Assembly (NCBI GenBank): GCA_964440935.1
Contig: CAYTTY010000029.1
Span: 1 to 51,242 of the forward strand
Length of the DNA stretch: 51,242 nucleotides
Source: WJJR01 sp964440935
GTDB taxonomy: Bacteria > Zixibacteria > MSB-5A5 > WJJR01
Reading direction: 5' to 3'
Below, piece by piece: positions 34,194 through 42,466 of this stretch; the first letter of the stretch is position 1; every line of letters begins with the position of its first letter. Under the pieces are notes generated by a model that worked only from the letters and a program-made list of their open reading frames with translations, was not told the DNA's origin and made no database searches. Made by a program: the position numbers and the translations under genes.

Positions 34194-34640
34194 TTACCAA
34201 TCATAGGTGATTCCCGTGCGCACAATCCACAACGAGCCCGACTCGATGCCGTAGACATAGCCCTCGTTGTCGGTCAGGTCGCGGTAGGTGGCGCCGACAT
34301 TGAGACGGACCTTCGGGGTGAACTGATACGAACCGTCGGCCGAGATGTCGAATTGCTCGTAGTCCAGATCGGAGTACGCATCGATCATGCTGTAATCCCA
34401 GATGCCGGCGTGGATCTGCTCTTCCACTTCCGCGGTCACCTCGGGCATCATCGGCTTGTCCATGTCCGCCGTCGTCTTAATCGCATTCCCGCGTAGTTGC
34501 AGTAACCACTGATTCGATGGGCGGAACGAGATTCCGCCGGAGAACACGTGCGCATCGCTGGAGTAGTCCGTGATGGTTAACAACGAACCAAAGTGTTTCG
34601 GGCCTCCGTCACCACCGGTGACGTTCAGAAGATGCGCCGC
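34194..34640 (-). pseudogene. C-terminal part of the MtrB/PioB-like barrel, beyond an in-frame stop
   Basis: Same reading frame as the gene at 34641-36377, continuing without a break past the TGA at 34641-34643. About 148 codons encode more beta-barrel strands (HVFSGGISFRPSNQWLLQLR, GSYQFTPKVRLNVGATYRDL) and end in TGITYDW, the aromatic-ended last strand expected of an outer-membrane barrel. There is no start signal of its own, so it is translated only by readthrough, or not at all. Confidence 0.75.
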
Positions 34641-36377
34641 TCACCCATCCATCAGCGGGACAAGTACAGGCAAGTTCGACTCGTCCATGGTGAACGTGTA
34701 GCTGCCGTAGAGACTCCATTTCGGATCGGGGGCCAGCGTAATCGTAGCATTCGGCTGGAACAGTGTGCGCTCATAATCGATGCTGTCCAAATCGCTGTTC
34801 GCTTCCAATGCGATTTTCAACCCCAAGTTGAGGCTGACGGTCGACGATGGCCGCAACGCCACCGACGCATCGATCCGATGTTCACTCGTCGGCTCGGTGG
34901 TCACATCCATCGTCTTGAGCTGTTCGCGCTGGTAGTAGTACGCCTGGTTGCTCACATCGTTGAGCTCCAGCACACCGTTGCCACGCGTTTCGTACACACC
35001 GCTATAATGCGTAAACGGCTTGTCGGTGAGTTCGAGACGGTACCCGAAGCGCAGCGTTGCCTGTCTGGATGCGCGATGCGTGACCTTCGTTTGGCCGATC
35101 AGCCGCGTGGTGGTCTTCTCGGCATCTTCGAAGGGGAAATTGTCGCGGTCAATCGATTCGTAACCGGCCAGGAACTTCGCGGTCGTACGGCGCGCCGCTT
35201 TCCATTTCAATTCCAGGTTGCCGCCGAACTCGGTGCGGGTCATGGCCGACTGGCGCAGGAAATCGAAATCCTGTCCGCCACCGCCACGGCCGTCGCGCCA
35301 CGTCGGCACGTCGACAAAGTAGTCGTCGTTTTCGACTCGTCGCACGTTCACACGCGCCCGCAGCGATGTTTTCGCCGATGTACGCACCGCATATTGCAGA
35401 ACACCACCAGTCGCCGTCGCTTTGAGTTGCGTGTCCTTGTTCTTCGTGGTCGCCAGCGATGCGCGCCCGACGAGGGTCCCGTTGCCGAGCTGCGCGCGGC
35501 CTTTCAGCGCATGCGCCATCTTCTCGACTTCGGGAAGAGCGCCGTAGCCAACCACGGTATCTTCGAAATTCAATCGCGAGGCGAATTCATCGCCGGCACC
35601 GCCATTGACGGGGTGCGATGCCGAGTCGTACAGGACGGTCGCGACCTCGCCATCGGGCTGGAACATGCGATAGTTGAACTCGTACCCGATGATCGCCTTG
35701 CCGGCGTCGGCTTCAAGTTCACCGGTGAAGGCGTGCGTCTTATTCTCGCGTTCGCCCGTTTGCGATGTCATGTGGCACGATGAGCAGTGCCCCGACGACA
35801 CGCGCTGATCGTCCCCCGATTCGAGAATGGTCCGGTGCGCCGCGCGTAATGTCAGCCAGTCGGCGCCGCGCGGACGGAACTCTGCCTGCGTGCGAATCTC
35901 GCGGCGGTCGTAACCGTAGTCGGCGGTCGGATCCAAATCCTCGTACGTAATCATCTTACCACCGGGCGCCGTCCCTTCCCGATTGCCCGACTCACGCACA
36001 CTCATGTTTTCCAAGAGATCGGTCGCGCGCTGCCGCTGGAACGACTGCACATCGAGCCGCAGCTTGAATTGATCTTCGATGCGCGCCCGTCCGCGAAAAC
36101 CAAATTCATCGGGATCGTAAAAACGGCCGTCCAATTCAAACATGTTGAAATCGCGGCGTCCAAGGACATACAGACCGACATCGCCCATCCCTTCCTCTTC
36201 CCCGCGATTGAATTCGCCCACGCGTTTGATCGACTCGTCGATCCCCGTGTAGTGGCCGCCCAGAAACAGTGAGCCGGTGTACACGGTGTTGTCCTGTTGC
36301 GCCATGGCCGTAGCACTCACACAAACAATGGCGCCGATCAGCACGCTGGACGCCAATATCCATCGCACAGGTTTCAT
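34641..36377 (-). CDS. MtrB/PioB-family decaheme-associated outer-membrane barrel, ends at premature TGA
   Basis: 578 residues to the TGA; about 727 with the downstream part, closer to the family length. MtrB-type porins hold a multiheme cytochrome in the outer membrane for electron transfer. The signal peptide is at 1-27 (ILASSVLIGAIVCVSATAMA). Alternating amphipathic strands fill the rest (YTGSLFLGGHYTG, ATLRFGYRLELTD, WSLYGSYTFTMD). A CXXCH motif (HCSSCHM) is at about 198-202, where it may bind heme c, unusual for this family. The ATG at 36377 follows AAGGAGG. It lies 10 bp after the decaheme gene. The nonsense codon may be a real loss, an assembly error or readthrough. Confidence 0.85.
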   Translation of the reverse strand: MKPVRWILASSVLIGAIVCVSATAMAQQDNTVYTGSLFLGGHYTGIDESIKRVGEFNRGEEEGMGDVGLYVLGRRDFNMFELDGRFYDPDEFGFRGRARIEDQFKLRLDVQSFQRQRATDLLENMSVRESGNREGTAPGGKMITYEDLDPTADYGYDRREIRTQAEFRPRGADWLTLRAAHRTILESGDDQRVSSGHCSSCHMTSQTGERENKTHAFTGELEADAGKAIIGYEFNYRMFQPDGEVATVLYDSASHPVNGGAGDEFASRLNFEDTVVGYGALPEVEKMAHALKGRAQLGNGTLVGRASLATTKNKDTQLKATATGGVLQYAVRTSAKTSLRARVNVRRVENDDYFVDVPTWRDGRGGGGQDFDFLRQSAMTRTEFGGNLELKWKAARRTTAKFLAGYESIDRDNFPFEDAEKTTTRLIGQTKVTHRASRQATLRFGYRLELTDKPFTHYSGVYETRGNGVLELNDVSNQAYYYQREQLKTMDVTTEPTSEHRIDASVALRPSSTVSLNLGLKIALEANSDLDSIDYERTLFQPNATITLAPDPKWSLYGSYTFTMDESNLPVLVPLMDG

Positions 36378-36387
36378 CAATTCCTCC

Positions 36388-37338
36388 TTATCGGCTCAGC
36401 GCCCCGGGGGCCGTGATCGACTGCGCCGGTTCATCGGTCCCGTGAATCGCAATGTGGCATTGCGTACACTTCGTCAGCATCGCCTCTTTGAAACCGTCGA
36501 TCGACGATTCCCCGTGGCGTTCCGGATAGACCGGCATGGTGAACTCGCCTTCGATGCCCGCCAACTGTGTGTGGAAGTGCATTTGGTGGCAAGAGAGACA
36601 GAGTGCCGGTTCGGTTTGCACCAGCAGGTTGTCGGCCACGGTCCCGTGGGGATTGTGGCAGATGCCGCAATCTTCGATCACCGGCTCATGCTCGAAGATG
36701 AACGGACCCTCTTTCGACGCGTGGCACGAGAAGCACAGTTCACTCTCGTGCGCCGTGGCGGTGTGCATCGTCTCCTGCCCGTGTGGATCATGGCAGTCGG
36801 TACACTGCATCAACCCCTCTTTGATCGGATGACGCGAGGGCATGTTTGTCTGCGCCCGGATGTCGGTGTGGCAATCAAGACACAGATTCGACGATGCCTG
36901 CCGGAGTGTCGATTCGGTTTCATGGGCGTTATGGCAATCGGCGCATCCACCCGACAGTGCGTAATGCGCGTCGCCGAGAACCTGATCCTCGTGAAATTCG
37001 GTGTGGCACGACAAACACCAGTCCGAATTGCCCGGTTCGTCGGTATTCCCCGGGTTGGCGATCAGGCTTGCGTCGCCGCCGTCGGAATGTGCTGATCCCG
37101 GACCGTGACACGATTCGCAGTCGACATGATTGTCGGATGATCCCGACCAGTAGACTTGACCGTGCATGGTCGATGGATACTCCGCGCCGATCTCATCGTG
37201 GCACATCGCGCACGTTTCGTTGCCGACATACGCGGCATCGTCCGGCGGCGTACCCGCCACCACATTCGACACCACGATGAGCGTGCACACGACGAGAACA
37301 CACCCGCGGAATTGCAGTCGCCTACAATCTCCTGTCAT
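36388..37338 (-). CDS. DmsE-family decaheme c-type cytochrome
   Basis: About 316 residues with exactly ten CXXCH motifs: CAMCH, CESCH, CLSCH, CADCH, CLDCH, CTDCH, CFSCH, CGICH, CLSCH and CTQCH. An export signal is at the N-terminus (LQFRGCVLVVCTLIVVSNVV). This matches the periplasmic MtrA/DmsE type that sits in an outer-membrane barrel and carries electrons outward. The ATG at 37338 follows GGGGAGGAG; an upstream start at 37374 would add a poor leader. It is the first gene of a two-gene operon with the barrel. Palindromic operators lie upstream. No extracellular MtrC-like partner or terminal reductase is in the window. Confidence 0.92.
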   Translation of the reverse strand: MTGDCRRLQFRGCVLVVCTLIVVSNVVAGTPPDDAAYVGNETCAMCHDEIGAEYPSTMHGQVYWSGSSDNHVDCESCHGPGSAHSDGGDASLIANPGNTDEPGNSDWCLSCHTEFHEDQVLGDAHYALSGGCADCHNAHETESTLRQASSNLCLDCHTDIRAQTNMPSRHPIKEGLMQCTDCHDPHGQETMHTATAHESELCFSCHASKEGPFIFEHEPVIEDCGICHNPHGTVADNLLVQTEPALCLSCHQMHFHTQLAGIEGEFTMPVYPERHGESSIDGFKEAMLTKCTQCHIAIHGTDEPAQSITAPGALSR

Positions 37339-37391
37339 GGGCTCCTCCCCTCCGTTGAGACTATTCGCAATCATTCGTATTCGCTTCGACA

Positions 37392-37411
37392 GTTAGTGAA
37401 TCTTCACTAAC
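37392..37411. promoter_or_regulatory. Perfect 20-bp palindrome upstream of the cytochrome operon
   Basis: GTTAGTGAA-TC-TTCACTAAC, exactly symmetric, 54 bp upstream of the decaheme ATG. The size and symmetry fit an operator for a dimeric regulator; the regulator is not known. Confidence 0.6.
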
Positions 37412-37454
37412 AACTCAGGAATTTGAATGGTCCATTTGCTCGACGCAAGAGCTA

Positions 37455-37470
37455 TGTGACAACATTCACA
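37455..37470. promoter_or_regulatory. CRP/FNR-superfamily-like site
   Basis: TGTGA-CAACAT-TCACA is a perfect match to the consensus TGTGA-N6-TCACA of Crp-type regulators. It is about 117-132 bp upstream of the decaheme ATG, a suitable place for activation of the electron-transfer operon. The regulator itself is not in the window. Confidence 0.55.
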
Positions 37471-37946
37471 ACAAAACGACAAAATAAGGATGGATTTAGC
37501 GTCGCCAGCATCTGGAGCATTCTGTACTAACGCTTTATGGATAAAGGAGATAGCCCTTTAGATGGCGTCAGATTTAATCGCGGAGGTTATGTCTGATCAC
37601 ATAGAGCGATTGTCAGAATTCCGTTCCGGTTTTCGAGAACGTGGCCGGGCGCCGCTGACTTGGGGCGTGTTGAAAAGCCCACTCCCACATCGCGTAGGTG
37701 CGGCTCTTATCCCGGATATTTCACAAGCCCCACGGACAATCTCCGGTAACACGTTAACCCACTATAACTTGCGTATCGGAAAAGCTCGCCTTGGGCGGTT
37801 ACACTTTGTCCCCCGAATTCTCGGATGCGACGCGAGGACACACTACAACTCCGATCAATCAACCGTTTGGACCACAGTAAATTGTGGGGAATCTCGTGCG
37901 CCGCATCTAACGAAATGGTCAACTCTGGTGCAGGATCCGGGCTTAT

Positions 37947-38039
37947 AGGGATTGTCAGAATAAATTTCCGATTGAGAAGAAGTGAGGCAGGGTGTGTTTC
38001 ATGATGACATTTGGGTGCCACGGGCCTTGAGGGGGCGTG
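37947..38039 (+). repeat. Dispersed intergenic repeat, copy 1
   Basis: It begins AGGGATTGTCAGAAT, continues TTTCCGATTGAG, ATGATGACAT and GGGTGCCACGGGCCT, and ends GGGGCGTG. By eye about four fifths identical to the copy at 50898-50989. Shorter copies of the first 15 bases occur at 37604 and in the element at 382. Confidence 0.7.
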
Positions 38040-38071
38040 TTGCAAAACCCCCGAGAATCAGAGCCTTCGGG

Positions 38072-38135
38072 GGGCGAGCCTCCCGGCGAGCCGCAACGGC
38101 ATGTCCCACACGGCGGCTCGGCGGGAGCCTCGCCC
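38072..38135. repeat. Long GC-rich hairpin within the repeat cluster
   Basis: Arms of 22 bases (GGGCGAGCCTCCCGG, CGAGCCG and their counterpart at 38114-38135) pair with two mismatches around a 20-base loop. No T run follows. Probably part of a repeat element rather than a terminator. Confidence 0.65.
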
Positions 38136-38218
38136 TCCCCAGTCTGAGATGATAATGGTCAGCACACACCCCTTGGGGTGTGTTGAAAAACGTGCGTCAT
38201 TGCAGATGACGTGCTCTT

Positions 38219-38290
38219 GTAGGGGCGTATTGAATATGCCCTCTGCGCGTCACCCATACGCGGGCAGGGCGTATGCAATATGTCCCTACG
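38219..38290. repeat. REP-like palindrome, distant copy
   Basis: GTAGGGGCGTATTGAATATG and GGGCGTATGCAATATGTCCC (then TACG) form an imperfect inverted repeat of the family that flanks the RAYT gene 8 kb away. Confidence 0.8.
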
Positions 38291-38427
38291 GGTATTATTT
38301 TTGTCGATGCATGAAATTGCTGGAAATTCAGGGCTTTTCAACACGCCCCTTGGTCGGTGGCACCCGAGGGTTGACATAAAGTAGTAAACCTGGAAATACG
38401 ACCAGGCGCGGACATCGAGTCCTGTCG

Positions 38428-39594
38428 CTACTCCACCTTTTCCAATCGCGGATTCGGCCGGTATTGGCGTCCGACTTTGGCCTCGTGACGCCACTCGCCG
38501 TCGACTTTGAGACCAACGACATCGGCGGTGAAATCAAACTGCCCGGCGAACATTGAAGAGCCGACGCCGTACGCCGCCACCGGCAACTTCAACTGTTCGA
38601 ATTCGAGAATCTTCTCCGGCGTGAATCCCCCCGATACGATGATGCCGATGTTATCATAATACGCGCGCTCGACACTGCCCTCGGGGTGGGCAGCAGCGCG
38701 CGCTTTCAACGCTTCGTGGACTTTGCGCACCAGAACCGGATTGACACCGGTCGGTTTAAACAGCTCCATTTCCGGAATGACCGCCTGATCAACCAACGTG
38801 CCGCTGGTGTCCAGGCGCACGGCGAACAAACGATACCGTTCATCGTGATTGGTCTCAAGGAATCGCCCCAGCATGGCATCGGCCACTTTCAGTGACGATT
38901 TCACACTGTCGTTGTGATAGTCGACCAACGCCACACGCTTCACTTCCGGATCGGTATGTTCGGCGAACACCAATGTCGCTTTCACCAGATCACCGGCATA
39001 CCCCGCCTCGAGCTGATGCGGGATCGTACCAATGGCACGTGATCCCCACCACGCCCCTTGGGCCTGCGTCGAGACACCGCCCTGGCTTTCGGCGACGATG
39101 CGCTGTACCGCAACATCGTACGCATAACCATCGCCCGCTTGCGCCTGGTAAATGTCGAATCGTGCGGGGAAAAAGAGCACGGGCTTCGGCGTCACATGGC
39201 ACGCCGCGCGCACCGTGCGGTAGACATTCGTCGCCACTCGCGTACGCCGCGCCAGCGCACCAAGGACGACGGTTTCGAGATGGGAAAACAGGGCAAGGTC
39301 GCCTTCCACCAAAAGCACGGTTTCGTGGGGATCGATGCGGTCACCGTCGTACAGCGCAAAGACGTCGAGCTTCCGAAAGTCATCCCCCATCGCGACCTTC
39401 ATGATCCCGATGGCTTCATCAATACCACAAACCGTCGCTTTCTGTTTCTGGAACACCTGCCAGCGGACAATTGGGTGATGATTCGCTGCCTGCAGAACAT
39501 GCCGCGTGCGATTGAAGTACTCATCGGTGTAGTATCCCTCAGCGACTCGGGGATCGACACGCAGCACCGAAGGGTCCAGACGTGCGCGGGTCAT
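38428..39594 (-). CDS. pncB: Nicotinate phosphoribosyltransferase
   Basis: 388 residues. It converts nicotinate and PRPP to nicotinate mononucleotide in NAD salvage. Family features: VAEGYYTDEYFNRTRHVL at the N-terminus, QAQGAWWGSRAIGTIPHQLE with the conserved G-T-x-x-H segment, and ALVDYHNDS followed by VRLDTSG and SGGFTPEKI in the phosphate-binding barrel; near the end VAAYGVGSSMF. The ATG overlaps the stop of pncA by four bases, so the two are coupled. It is somewhat shorter than E. coli PncB but resembles the bacterial/archaeal form of about 390 residues. Confidence 0.9.
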   Translation of the reverse strand: MTRARLDPSVLRVDPRVAEGYYTDEYFNRTRHVLQAANHHPIVRWQVFQKQKATVCGIDEAIGIMKVAMGDDFRKLDVFALYDGDRIDPHETVLLVEGDLALFSHLETVVLGALARRTRVATNVYRTVRAACHVTPKPVLFFPARFDIYQAQAGDGYAYDVAVQRIVAESQGGVSTQAQGAWWGSRAIGTIPHQLEAGYAGDLVKATLVFAEHTDPEVKRVALVDYHNDSVKSSLKVADAMLGRFLETNHDERYRLFAVRLDTSGTLVDQAVIPEMELFKPTGVNPVLVRKVHEALKARAAAHPEGSVERAYYDNIGIIVSGGFTPEKILEFEQLKLPVAAYGVGSSMFAGQFDFTADVVGLKVDGEWRHEAKVGRQYRPNPRLEKVE

Positions 39595-40184
39595 GCGATC
39601 GCGCTCCGCACCTCAACGCTCGATACCAATGTCGCCCCTTTCTCATCCATTTCCTGCAGCGCCTTTTTGGTATCGCCGTCCTCAATATCGACACCACGGG
39701 TAGCGTCGGTGACCAACACGACATCACACTGTTCTTCAAGCAGATCGAGGATGGTTTGGCGCACGCAGATGTTGGCCGCCAATCCTCCGACAAAGACGCG
39801 TTTGATACCGTGTCCCTTCAAATGCTCAACGAGGTCGGTGTTCTTCACCGCCGAGTACCCGCCGTCATCCATGTCGACACCCTTGCTGATTACTTTCTGA
39901 AACGCGTCGGTGTTGAGATCGGGATGAAATTCGGCGCCCTCGGTGTCCTGAATGCAATGGGGCGGCCAAGGTCCCCCCTTCTCCTTAAACGAAGAGTGGC
40001 CGGGTGGATGCCAGTCGCGGGTACCAACAATCGTCGCCCACGGCATATCGAGCAGTTGATTCAACGGCTCAACCACGTCGTCGCCTTCCGGCACTTCCAA
40101 CGCACCGCCTTTGCAGAAATCCTTCTGCACGTCGATCACAATCAACGCTTCGTTTTTCGGATTGATATCTGTGATGGTCGTCAT
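39591..40184 (-). CDS. pncA: Nicotinamidase
   Basis: 197 residues of the isochorismatase-like fold. It hydrolyses nicotinamide to nicotinate, the substrate of PncB next to it. Catalytic residues are visible: Asp18 in ALIVIDVQKDFCKGG and the nucleophilic Cys in GGLAANICVRQT; the metal ligands Asp57, His59 and His63 lie in TRDWHPPGHSSF. It is full length and coupled to pncB through an ATGA overlap, giving a two-gene NAD salvage operon. Confidence 0.92.
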   Translation of the reverse strand: MTTITDINPKNEALIVIDVQKDFCKGGALEVPEGDDVVEPLNQLLDMPWATIVGTRDWHPPGHSSFKEKGGPWPPHCIQDTEGAEFHPDLNTDAFQKVISKGVDMDDGGYSAVKNTDLVEHLKGHGIKRVFVGGLAANICVRQTILDLLEEQCDVVLVTDATRGVDIEDGDTKKALQEMDEKGATLVSSVEVRSAIA

Positions 40185-40275
40185 ATGAACCTCCCTGACA
40201 TGCTAAACCGAGTCCGCCAACAGAGCGCGGCCGACTCGGTTGTATTCCGTCGATCGAATGTGAATCTCAGCCGCG

Positions 40276-42288
40276 CTATAACAGCGACTTCACCTGCTGC
40301 ACGACATTGTCGGCGCTGATACCCAATTCAGTCAAGACCGTCTTGCCGGGCGCCGATGCGCCAAACCGTTCGATGCCAACCATTTTCCCGTATTGGCCGA
40401 CCCAACGCTCCCATCCGAGTGTCGACGCCGCCTCGACGGACACGCGTGCGGTGATCGACGGCGGCAAAACCTCATCACGATACGCCTGCTCCTGTGCGGC
40501 AAACAACTCCCACGATGGCATGCTCACAACACGCACCGGAATGTTCTCTGTCGCCAACGCCTCCTGCGCCTCCAGCGCGGCCGAGATCTCCGAACCCGTC
40601 GCAATGATGATCGCCGTCGCGTTGTCGGCGTCGGAAAGCACATACGCGCCGCGCAGTGCCCCTTCCGCCGACGCATACTTAGAGCGATCGAGAATCGGCA
40701 CACCCTGGCGTGTCAACGCCATTGCCGTGGGCCCATTCTTGCGTTCCATGGCCGCTTTCCAGGCGTAGGTTGTCTCGTTTGGATCCGCCGGACGGAACGT
40801 GACCAAATTGGGAATAGCACGCAGCGACGCCAAGTGCTCGATCGGCTGATGGGTGGGACCGTCTTCGCCCAATCCGACACTGTCGTGTGTGTAGATGAAA
40901 ATATTCTGGAAATGCGACAGCGCGGCGAGGCGAATCGTCGGCCGCTGATAGTCGCTGAAGATCAAAAAGGTCGAACCCATCGGGATGACGCCACCGTGTG
41001 CGGCCATGCCATTGCCCAAGCTGCCCATCGCATGCTCACGGACACCAAAGTGAATGTTGCGTCCGGTGCGGTCCTCGGCGCTGAAACTCCCCGAGTCAGG
41101 AAAATCGGTACCGGTTGAGCCCACCAGATCGGCCGACCCGCCAATGATATTGGGAATGGATTTTGCGATCGCGTGCAGAACCTTCTGCCCCGCCTTGCGT
41201 GTGGCGAGCGGCTTATCGTTCGAATCAAACACCGGTAAATCCTTATCCCAACCGTCGGGGAGTTCTCCCGTCATCTGACGCTCAAACTGCCTGGCCAATT
41301 CGGGGTGCTCGTCTCGGTAGGCGTCGAACCGTTCACGCCACTCGCGTTCCCACTGCTCGCCACGCGTCTGACATTCACGGAACACCACAAGCGCTTCGGC
41401 GGGAATCAGGAATTGCTCGTCGGGCGGCCAGCCGATCTTTTCCTTGGTCAGCCGCACTTCGTCTTCACCGAGCGGCGATCCGTGGGCGGCGGCGGTGTCC
41501 TGCTTGTTGGGACTCGGGTATCCGATATGCGTGGGGGAAATGATCAGCGACGGCTTGTTCGACTCTCGCTTGGCGCGTTCGATGGCCGGGCCGACTTCCG
41601 TGTGGTCCATCCCGTCGATGTGTTGCACATGCCAGCCGTAACTTTCGAAGCGTTTGCCAACGTCTTCGGTAAACGTCTTCGCCGTGTCCCCATCGATGGA
41701 GATCTGGTTCTGATCATAGAAGTAGATCAGTTTGTTCAGTTTCAAATGTCCGGCCAGTGACGCCGCCTCCGACGACACACCTTCCATAATGTCACCGTCG
41801 CTGCAAAGCGCGTAGATGTAATGATCGACAATCGTGTGCCCCGGACGGTTGAACTGCTCCGCCAAAAAGGTCTCGGCGATGGCCATCCCGACACCATTGC
41901 CGAACCCCTGCCCCAATGGACCTGTGGTCGTTTCGACACCGGGTGTCAGTTTCGCTTCCGGGTGGCCGGGTGTAATGCTCTCCCACTGGCGGAAGTTCTT
42001 GATATCATCAAGCGTAACATTGTAACCGGTCAAATGCAGCAGGCTGTAGAGCAACATCGACGCGTGGCCCATCGACAGGACAAACCGGTCGCGGTCGGCC
42101 CACAACGGATTGCCCGGATTGTGTTTCAGCTGCTGCGTCCACAGTGCATATCCAATCCCGGCCATTCCCATCGGCGTGCCGGGATGTCCGGAATTGGCCT
42201 TCTGCACCGCATCCATCGACAGCGTGCGAATGGTGTTAATGCAGAGTTGATCGAGTTGCTGTTGCATCAGGGTCGCAGTTTCAGGCAT
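40276..42288 (-). CDS. tkt: Transketolase
   Basis: 670 residues, the usual length. A thiamine-diphosphate enzyme of the pentose phosphate and related pathways. Visible features: NSGHPGTPMGMAGIGYALWT at the N-terminus, the ThDP/metal motif CSDGDIMEGVSSEAASLAGH, PTHIGYPSPNKQDTAAAHGS, and the transketolase motif GVREHAMGSLGNGMAAHGG, then HDSVGLGEDGPTHQPIEHLA. The ATG follows GAAGAGG. It is 91 bp upstream of the pncA start and may be cotranscribed with pncAB. Confidence 0.95.
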   Translation of the reverse strand: MPETATLMQQQLDQLCINTIRTLSMDAVQKANSGHPGTPMGMAGIGYALWTQQLKHNPGNPLWADRDRFVLSMGHASMLLYSLLHLTGYNVTLDDIKNFRQWESITPGHPEAKLTPGVETTTGPLGQGFGNGVGMAIAETFLAEQFNRPGHTIVDHYIYALCSDGDIMEGVSSEAASLAGHLKLNKLIYFYDQNQISIDGDTAKTFTEDVGKRFESYGWHVQHIDGMDHTEVGPAIERAKRESNKPSLIISPTHIGYPSPNKQDTAAAHGSPLGEDEVRLTKEKIGWPPDEQFLIPAEALVVFRECQTRGEQWEREWRERFDAYRDEHPELARQFERQMTGELPDGWDKDLPVFDSNDKPLATRKAGQKVLHAIAKSIPNIIGGSADLVGSTGTDFPDSGSFSAEDRTGRNIHFGVREHAMGSLGNGMAAHGGVIPMGSTFLIFSDYQRPTIRLAALSHFQNIFIYTHDSVGLGEDGPTHQPIEHLASLRAIPNLVTFRPADPNETTYAWKAAMERKNGPTAMALTRQGVPILDRSKYASAEGALRGAYVLSDADNATAIIIATGSEISAALEAQEALATENIPVRVVSMPSWELFAAQEQAYRDEVLPPSITARVSVEAASTLGWERWVGQYGKMVGIERFGASAPGKTVLTELGISADNVVQQVKSLL

Positions 42289-42466
42289 TCATACCTCTTC
42301 ATGTAGTATTTGCAGACAATATAATTATACGAATCAGGATACGCCGGAGTGTGAACGATGCCAACCGTCGGCACCCATTATCGGGTGTTACCCGACGCGA
42401 TCGCTTATACGGCTCACTCTCATTGGGTTATACGTGCTACAGTGGACCTGGAAAGAACACGGAAGA

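Larger units (their letters stand above)
37662..38349. repeat. Gene-free composite repeat cluster bounded by 19-bp perfect inverted repeats
   Basis: GGGGCGTGTTGAAAAGCCC at 37662-37680 and its exact complement at 38331-38349 enclose 650 bp with no credible gene. Further copies of the core lie inside (GGGGGCGTGTTGCAAAA at about 38031 and GGGGTGTGTTGAAAAA at about 38174), along with a REP-like palindrome (38219), a long hairpin (38072) and a dispersed repeat (37947). It looks like repeats inserted into one another. Most of the interval 37339-38427 is this cluster plus the operators before it. Confidence 0.7.

Noticed and set aside
34600..34660. TGA in the barrel gene as a selenocysteine codon
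   Set aside because: No convincing SECIS hairpin seen after it, and a structural barrel strand is an unlikely place for selenocysteine. Kept only as a minor option.
34593..35783. 396-codon plus-strand frame
   Set aside because: Antisense shadow of the barrel gene, which has a signal peptide, ribosome binding site and operon context.
37562..37948. 128-codon plus-strand frame in the repeat cluster
   Set aside because: It spans repeat ends and has low-complexity, non-protein-like sequence.
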